DNA from: Strigamia acuminata
Lineage: Eukaryota > Arthropoda > Chilopoda > Geophilomorpha > Linotaeniidae
Reading direction: 5' to 3'
DNA length: 64,000 nt
Assembly (NCBI GenBank): GCA_949358305.1
Contig: OX442314.1
Coordinates: 13,137,060-13,201,059, forward strand
Part shown: positions 56,782 to 64,000 of the stretch, piece by piece
Layout of the letters: each line of letters starts with the position of its first letter
How positions within the stretch are numbered: the stretch's first letter is position 1
Program-made: the position numbers and the translations under genes
The notes under the pieces: generated by a model
The model's database searches: none
The model's input: the letters and a program-made list of their open reading frames with translations, nothing else
What the model was told of the DNA's origin: nothing

Positions 56782-57198
56782 TAGGCGTGTTCAAAGTTTT
56801 GGTTTTTATGGTTTTTACCGTTTCTATAAACGGAAAGACATCAAAAACAGCCAAAATCCATCACCAAAAACCGCAAAAAACCAAAACCACGACTGGAGTT
56901 TGGTTTTTACAACCAAATTCAAAATGGCTGCCTCGTACATTAGATTGATGGATCAGACTTTCAAGTGTCACTAACACTTTGAGGTGAAGCATCCACCTCC
57001 CAAAACGTAAATAAATGCTAGGGTTACAACCACAATTTGTTGGTTAAATGAAAGAAAAGGAATTTTTATGCACTATGTACTCGCGCGATTGCGACGCACA
57101 AACGATACAATAAACGGGTCTAAAACGAACCAATTTACGGTTAGGCATATTTTTGGCCGTTTTTATAAACGGTATAAACCGAATCTTTAACGCACCTA
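56782..57198. mobile_element. hAT-like element with TAGGCG ends
   Basis: Left end taggcgtgttcaaagttttg and right end ttaacgcaccta are inverted relatives. The end pattern matches the element at 26380-27088, and both carry aaratggctgcc inside. Subterminal ccgtttctataaacgg and gccgtttttataaacgg repeats pair with each other. No clear target duplication. Non-coding. Confidence 0.6.
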
Positions 57199-58020
57199 TT
57201 GAAATTATACTACAATGTATTTTGAAATGCATTGGGTATTCAAAAAGTCGTGTTTTAGGTGTACGTGTTTTGGTTTTGTGATGATACTTTCTTGAATGTT
57301 TGTGTTTACGGCCTTAACTTAACACACACCAAAGCACAAACATTTCAAATGTAGCGTTTTAGCAAACAACTGCAATTGTCTTGGAAGATTGTGTGCATTT
57401 GAAGGGGCATTCTGAAGGCAGACATTGTGTTTCCGCCAAATCTAACTACTTCTGCATGTATTCATTTAATTTTCTTATTGTCAATGCATTGCAACAATTG
57501 TAAACACGAATATAAAACATCTACACTCAATAAGTAATCAGAAAACATGGCAAAATAAAGCCGAATCTTAAAACACTTTAAATAATTTTGAATGAAGAAG
57601 TCGTTTTTACGTTATAAAGTTAAATACGACTTTTACTTCGACGGTATTTTGAATAATAAAAAAAGATCGTTTAATGATTTGGAATACTTTTGAGTCGACT
57701 CTTTCTTCGGACCAGATTCACGGCATCTAGACTGAGATTGGTGGACAAGAAATGGCGTTATATGCATACGGAATGGACCATAAAATGGGCGACCGAGTTA
57801 GTCGTAAAGTTTCGAGGCACTTGTGATAAAAGTTTTTCCATTGGGTCTGATTGCCCCCTAGTCACGAACCACTTTTTCAAATCTTGACCCTTAGAACGTC
57901 AACCCTGAGTATTTTACTTCAACTTTTACTTAGAATTTTTCGCTTCCACAAAAAGAAATAGAAAGAAATAAATAAAAAGAAAAATATCAAATTTAAACAT
58001 CAGTTTTGAAATATATAAAG
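57199..58020. other. AT-rich DNA, nothing named
   Basis: Contains a cgtgtttt...ttaggtgtacgtg segment near 57250 that may be another worn repeat end. No gene. Confidence 0.3.
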
Positions 58021-58273
58021 CAGTGGTCGGCAATAGGCGGTCCGCGGTCCGTATCCGGTTTTGTTGGTTTTTCGGTGTTTTTTCTTGTTTTTCCTGTTTT
58101 TTCCGGGTATTTTTTGGGTCGTGTGTGTTTATTGGGGGGGTTTTATTTGGTTTTTAAGTGTTTTTTCCGTTTTCTTAGGTTTTTAGTAAGGTTTTTAAGT
58201 GTTTTTTTTCTGGACCTCGATAAAAATTTTCAATAGTATCCGAACCCCACTTAAAATTATTTGCCAACCCCTG
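58021..58273. mobile_element. 253-bp hAT-type MITE
   Basis: Ends cagtggtcggcaata and atttgccaacccctg are imperfect inverts of the type found at hAT-Charlie elements. The flanks atataaag (58013-58020) and gtataaag (58274-58281) form an 8-bp duplication with one change. The T- and G-rich interior has no reliable coding sequence. Confidence 0.8.
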
Positions 58274-61268
58274 GTATAAAGGGTGAAGTGGATCCCCAAA
58301 TTTCTACATACTTTTGCAAATTGCGGAATGAGACCTTTTCCCCGGTTAGACATTAAGAATATCCCATGACTCATCACATCCTCACGAGAAACGATAAAAA
58401 AAAAATAAGTTGAGAACTGCAGCCATTATTCAAGCACGACGTGAAATCGCTGTTTTATGACTCCATCCGTTATGCTTTGGTTTCTCACTTTGCTGCCATT
58501 TTCTGGCGCTCCGTCTTACATTTTGCCTAATAAAACCCTAAACAATTTGCCACCATTTCGTGTCTCCCTGCGCTATGAATTATCAAAAATTCATTAAAAA
58601 TCGAATAGGAAATTATGATGAAGAAACCTAAATTAAAATCTTGATGGATGTAACTATAATGTTCTTTTTTTTTGTCTTCTTCTTGGGATGGGGTATTTAC
58701 GAGAGGTCGTCTTGGAGGATGGCTTTTAGCAATAGAGGTGGCGTTACGTGATATATCATATTGTTGTGCGCAATAACTCTTGTTCAAATCGGCATGTGGT
58801 CATTAATTCTTTAGGAAAAAGGATTATACGCCGAGAATACCATCTATTAAGGAAAGGAGAAAATTTTAGTGTCGTTTTTGATTTGAGCCATCTGTCTCCA
58901 GACAATAGACTCGTATGAATCTTTCTATTAAAGAAGGAATTGTCTGAGCCTTAATACCAAGAAACTGTGTTTTTTTTTTCTCCGAAAGAGATTTAACCAA
59001 TGAAACGTAATGATTTGTGACATGTGTGTCTGGTTTGTCTGGAATTGTTGAGCAAATCAAACTGAAAGTTGAAATTAAATTGAAAAATAATACAATAAAG
59101 CAGAAAAATTGTTGATCAATAATGCAGAATTGATAAATTAATGAACGCACAAGTCGTTTGGTGTCATGGAGCTCGGCCAAACAAATTTACAGGCAAGTAA
59201 TGCGTTTTAAATGTAAATAATAAATAGTTTTGCAGAATTTTTCTTGTTGGAATGACGAAAAATATCTTTTTTCTCGTCATTAATAGGCGAAGTTTAGACA
59301 TTATTTTGTTATGCAAAGGAAAAAATGAAAGCATCAAGCGCGGGTTTAATGGAGGCTCTTACTATTTGTTGTTTACAGATAAGAAACATTATATACCCTG
59401 TTGCCAAACGGAAAAGACTAACTCAGCAACTTGTCGTGCGAATATATTGCAAACCGGCAGATACTGTGTAGGGATACAAATCTGTGGTTAGAAAGCAGTT
59501 GCTTCGACCGTTTCTCCCCAAACACCCACGGATCGCGAGATATGCGTGTCACAAGCTGCTGAGTTGCTCGTTTTTTGTTGTTGATGATGCACACACACTT
59601 TCAAGCAGTCGATAGTGCAGTTTCTAATTGGATGTTGTATATTAAATAGACTGAAATCTGGGAATTGTCAGTACATGCGCGAGAAGTTTGACAACTTTCC
59701 TGCAATGCTTGACGTCTTGCTGTGAAGTGTGAGAAACTAAAGAAGGGGATCAATTTTTCTTTTTTTTGTTTCGATCGTGCGTGTGCATTGTTTTATAATT
59801 TACTGTGTTCATGTTGCTGCTTTATTATTAACTTTATGCTGTGGAGGTATTAAAAATGTGTAAAGCTCAGCCTTTGATGAAGACACAATGAGTCTTGGCA
59901 AGGTGTTTGACCCACGTATTGATTTACAGGAAAATATGGCGGGAAATGCACAGGTCACGTCAATTCGCGTTAAATCTCGTTTGGTTCATTGTTTCGCAGC
60001 TTTAATATTCAATTCTTTAGTGTTGGTTTTATGTCGGAAATAAATTTTAGGAGAATTTTTTATAAATTCGCGAACTATTATAAATTCATTAGAGAAATGT
60101 AAAATTTTGTTATTTTTATGTTTAAAAAATAAAATAAAATAAAAAAATGATTGTTATGCTTTCATGTAAAGTTTCCGCTCGGTTGACGTGAATTTTTAGT
60201 GATCTAACGAGCCATTTTGTTTTTAAGGTGCTCTGGAAGCACTGGGAAAGTTTCATAAGCAATTTAATTCAATAATTTATGTAATTAGCGGAACATCTTT
60301 CCATGCGCTTAAGTGGAATGGTCATGTGAATGGTAAAATGTTGTATGCATTTAACATCAGCAATCTAACATCGTTTCCTGAAATTATTTATTTCCTATGA
60401 AATTCATACGGCCGCTGCATATCGTTAACAGATATTAAATTTTGTTTTTAAAGCTTGAATCATACCGCTATTCAAGGTATGATGTTCGTGTAATTAATTT
60501 TAAGCGCAAAACTCTGACCTCGTATAAATAAAATGCAAGTTTCGTTGTCTGGATTTTTTTTTTTACGATGCAGGTATGAATTATTCATTCTAATATCATC
60601 GGTTAACTGTAACCAACTCTTATGCTAATGTTAGGAAATAATTTATAGGCGAGAAATGAATTTTTATTGATTTTTTTTTGTGTTTAAAAAAGATGTATTG
60701 AAAAATTTTTTTTTTTAAAAAAATGAGATTGATTACATGATTCATGCTCAATAAGGCAAAGTGCATAAATTTATTTTGGGATTTCTAATGCAATTTTTTT
60801 TTTAAATTAACGTGAATGGGAATTTGAGAATAATGGGTATTAAAATTTGGCTTGACAAAGCCTGGATTTTAATGGCATGCTGATTACTTTCAAAGTCTTG
60901 ATGGCAATTAGGCTTTTCATGTTGATTTGCGAGCAGCGCCACATCACAGTCAGAGCTCCTGATTCTCATGAGAAAATTAGGCTTTCTTAATTAAAAATTG
61001 TTGTGTCCGTCTTTATTTATGAAGAGATTGCCGTTGTCATAGTCTGTATTTGCCATTGCGTTTTAATTACTTCAAACAAATAGATTTTTGCGAATTAAAA
61101 AAAGAAATATTTCTCATTAACTTGGAGTGACTTACGGCAAGAAAACTTATCTGCGTTTTTAGATAAGAAGTTCATCACTTACTCATTTTTTTTTTACTTT
61201 TTTTTTTAAAATAAAAATTTGTCTTTTATTTTCACTTTTTGTCACCATACGGCACTGTGTCTACACAG

Positions 61269-61562
61269 CAGCGATTCTCAAACTGGGTCGGGACCCACTG
61301 GTAGGTTGTGAGTCGATTTTTGGTCGGTTGCGAAATGTTATTGATATTGAATGTATTTTTTTGATGATATAAAAATTAAGTCATAAAAAATTGAAAAAGG
61401 AAATGTGCTTCCATCTAACTTTAGAGGTTATGATGAGATTCCTTTTTCTAGCTAGTAAATAAGTATCACTGAAAAAATTCAATGTGCCGGGGATGAAGTG
61501 GGTTGCGATAAATTGTTTTTCTAAAAAGAGTGTCATAATGTTAAAAAGTATGAGAACCCCTG
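61269..61562. mobile_element. 294-bp hAT-type MITE
   Basis: Ends cagcgattctcaaactggg and gtatgagaacccctg are inverts of the hAT end type. Flanks ctacacag and ctgtacag match at 6 of 8 positions and both fit the hAT pattern nTnnnnAn, so this copy is older than the other hAT-type MITEs here. Non-coding. Confidence 0.75.
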
Positions 61563-61703
61563 CTGTACAGGGTGAGTCAAAAGCTTGGGCACACATTTTT
61601 TCTTGAAATTGACTGAAGATGAAGATATATTACAGTAATGTGCTGATTATTTTTTATTATTTTTTAAAAAAACATTTAACTAAAATGACTAAGATAAGTT
61701 GCG

Positions 61704-62165
61704 TATACTCAAACTCACCATAAGAGACACACCACTAACAACAGTTCCTATTGGCCGAGCCCACCGGAAACTGTGGCCGAGCCTATTTACTCCTTACTGC
61801 TCCCTGTATTATTCTACCAGGAAAAGTAGGTTTGTTGTGATTTTTATTACTTTGATTATTTTCGGTGTTTGAAAAGATGTAAATTGACTTAGATGTAGTA
61901 ATAAAATATTTTAAAAAGTCTGAAAGCAATGTGTTATGTTTTAACTTCTTCAAATTACATGATTGTTTAGTTCGTTAAATTTATCGGTTGCTTTCTCCAG
62001 CTGGTTTTCAAATGTAAGATTGATTGTTATGTCTGGACACAAAATGGCTTCCCGTAACTCAAGCGTTTGTATTTTGGCCTACTTTTATGTAGCCCTACAC
62101 CAGTGAATAGGCGGCCAATAGGAACTGTTGTTAGTGGTGTGTCTCTTATGGTGAGTTTGAGTATA
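61704..62165. mobile_element. TATA-ended MITE family, copy D
   Basis: Ends tatactcaaactcacc and ggtgagtttgagtata begin 54-bp arms that are identical on both sides in my reading (continuing through acaccactaacaacagttcc to tattggccg). The inner left has tctaccaggaaaagtagg; the inner right has ggcctacttttatgtagccc and caccagtga, matching copy C. TATA at both edges. Non-coding. Confidence 0.9.
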
Positions 62166-63565
62166 GTACTAACTCTGAATGTCACGAACGTACGTTCATC
62201 GTTCGTGAGGTTAAATACGGAAACAATAGCGTACTTTTGCAAAAATACGTTATTCTTGGTGTCTCAGCTGCGGCTACAATTCGAGGGAGACTCTTAATCG
62301 GTAAAATACGGTATTTTCAGTCATTTGGACTCAGACTCACTCTCTATAGTTCTGCGCAAACTCTGCCGAGTGAATTGGAGTTTGCAGCAGAATGGCATTT
62401 TAAATAAGTACGATCAATGAAGATTTCCATTTATTATTATACCTTAATCTTTCACGCTTTAGGTTTAAAATAACTTTTTGGGCAACATCATTTTCTTCTT
62501 TTTTAAATTCGTAACTGAAACAAAAGTTTTTAACTCACCGTATCAAAAAAATAAAATAAAAAGAATAATTAAAAAATAAAAAAAAATTCGGTAATCTTTT
62601 GGATGCTCAGAAGTTAAATTTCCCTCAATCACCATTCTTTTGTAATTACCTAGAATCTAATCCAAGACTTAGAAGAAAAAACACAAAGACGTGTTTTTTA
62701 GGACGCAATTAGTGCTCGTTGGATTGAAAGATCAATTTTTTTTTTACTGGTTGGCATGACAACTAGGGGATACAGAATTGAGATCCAATTCAGTTGAAAT
62801 GATGCTTAAATAATTATTAATTGGGTTTTCTAGTCTAAATCTTAACGTATGAGGTTTGTGTTAATATTTGTGCCATAATTAGACGTCGGCAATCGGAGCG
62901 TATTAACGATGTCGATTCAACATAATTAAGACAAATGAATTTATTTATTTTTTATTAGTACGACTGCGAAATCTAATCGTAATTGATTGCTATTTGAAAT
63001 TGAAAAAGTGTTTTGATTTTAAAATAGAGGTTTCAAGGGTTTAGGTTTAATTAGATCTGTACCTGTTTCTAATGCGTCTAATGAACGACAATGTGGAACA
63101 GGGTAAGAAAGATTGATGTTGTTGCTTAAGCCACATGTTGTGGAAGATAAAGAGCAACAATTAAAAAAAGAGCTAAGAATTTGCATATTTTTAGAATCAA
63201 TAGCTGCTGTTTATTACGTAGTTTTTGAAGTTTTGGCGCAATTCTAAGGATATTTTTGAGAATTTAAGGCTGGTTTTTAATTTTTTTGGCCTACTTGTAT
63301 AGGAAAATGTGTGCTTATTCACACTAAAGCGCTTTTATTGATCTGTGGAGGCACTTTGTTCGTATATACGAAATGTATTATTATCATAGAGCTATTAAGC
63401 GTGATTTTTCTTTACCTGCAAATTTACTCTTGAATTATGAGTTTTCGGCTTTGATTGTGTTTCTGTTGCTATCCAAACGCACGATAATAAAAAATTAGAT
63501 TTTTCTAGGGACAAAGTTTCCATTTGTTTTTGGTTTTTGGTGTAAAGCTAAGTACACATGAGACT

Positions 63566-64000
63566 TTCAGACTCTGTATATTCAGAGTCTGAAATTTCAG
63601 GATGTCACGCTGCGCGCGAAATAATTCCGCCTGTGTGTTTGGCTGTGTCATTCCGTGCGCGGAAATTGTTTGGTACACACAATCCGTGCACGGATTGTTT
63701 GTACCAAACAATTTCCGTGCACGTGTTGTAAATACAAATGGCGACCACTTTTAAAAAATGTTGGAGTTAGATTGTGCAAAATAAATGGATTGATGTATTT
63801 TTAAATTAATAATTAATAATAAATAATAAAATAAATTAATCAAACATTTTTAGTATTATCTGTCTTTGTATTCAGTATCCACCTCCACACCTTGTGTACG
63901 ACCGGTCACGATCGGTTGCATTACCACAATGCATTCTGGGTACTCAGAATCTGTTCGTGCACGGAAACAATTCAAGCTATTCCGTGCACCATCACTGCCG
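63566..64000. repeat. Palindrome-rich element running off the window
   Basis: An 11-bp-arm palindrome (ttcagactctg...cagagtctgaa, 63566-63593) is followed by a 68-bp near-perfect palindrome at 63655-63722, with 32-bp arms, two mismatches and a tgca centre. The gtgcacggaaa motif of its arms recurs at 63957-63967 near the window edge. The layout suggests a MITE whose right end lies beyond the window. Confidence 0.55.

Larger units (their letters stand above)
23213..64000 (+). other. Presumed first neurexin intron (at least 40.8 kb)
   Basis: It opens with the donor GTAAGG. I find no LNS2, LNS3 or later neurexin coding segment on the plus strand, so the intron probably continues past the window end. 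Stretches in it without a listed feature (23213-24379, 28456-29030, 37810-40659, 43021-46923, 47801-49200, 49611-52313, 53711-55089, 58282-61268, 62166-63565) are AT-rich, with homopolymer runs and chance short frames and nothing I can name. Long first introns rich in mobile elements are common in neurexin genes (established knowledge), but continuity of this intron is an inference. Confidence 0.6.

Overview
The window is metazoan nuclear DNA: AT-rich, intron- and repeat-dominated, with no operons and only a few short protein-coding islands. The one recognisable host gene is the first coding exon of an alpha-neurexin (signal peptide, LNS1 domain, EGF1) at 22456-23212. A tandem cluster of leucine-rich-repeat (LRR) genes, an intact BEL/Pao retrotransposon primed by tRNA-Phe, and many short terminal-inverted-repeat DNA elements (MITEs) complete the picture. 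This suits an arthropod, perhaps a crustacean or another non-insect group, but the species cannot be fixed from the sequence.

Left end (1-4384): a small cluster of LRR genes on the minus strand. Only about 17-20 N-terminal codons remain of the first copy (962-1042). The second (1675-3333) is complete but split by a 400-bp pogo-like MITE; its reading frame joins exactly when the MITE and one TA are ignored. Of a third copy only the 3' flank remains (3608-3732), and it runs straight into a 20-bp minisatellite of about 32 units. Two related direct repeats flank the genes, showing they arose by tandem duplication.

Middle left (4385-22227): mostly AT-rich DNA with no gene I can support. It holds a few GC-richer open segments of unknown nature, a second pogo-like MITE (17958-18279), a 105-bp hAT-type MITE with a perfect 8-bp duplication (18792-18896) and a 500-bp MITE (21335-21834).

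Neurexin and its presumed first intron (22228-64000): a good splice acceptor at 22226-22227 and a good donor at 23213 bound the exon. I see no later neurexin exon, so the remaining 40.8 kb is probably one giant intron. It hosts a complete BEL/Pao element at 29039-35398 (two identical 480-bp LTRs, 5-bp target duplication TAAAT, one uninterrupted 1771-codon gag-pol frame), a TTAA-flanked piggyBac-like MITE, hAT-type MITEs, minisatellites and SINE relics.

The most unusual pattern is a MITE family with six copies in this intron (A 40660-41048, B 25110-25289, C 52399-52812, D 61704-62165, E 42392-42625, F 56284-56672). The interiors are homologous, but the outer 20-30 bp of the arms differ completely from copy to copy while remaining matched between the two ends of each copy. 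One copy is nested inside a fragment of the piggyBac-like repeat.
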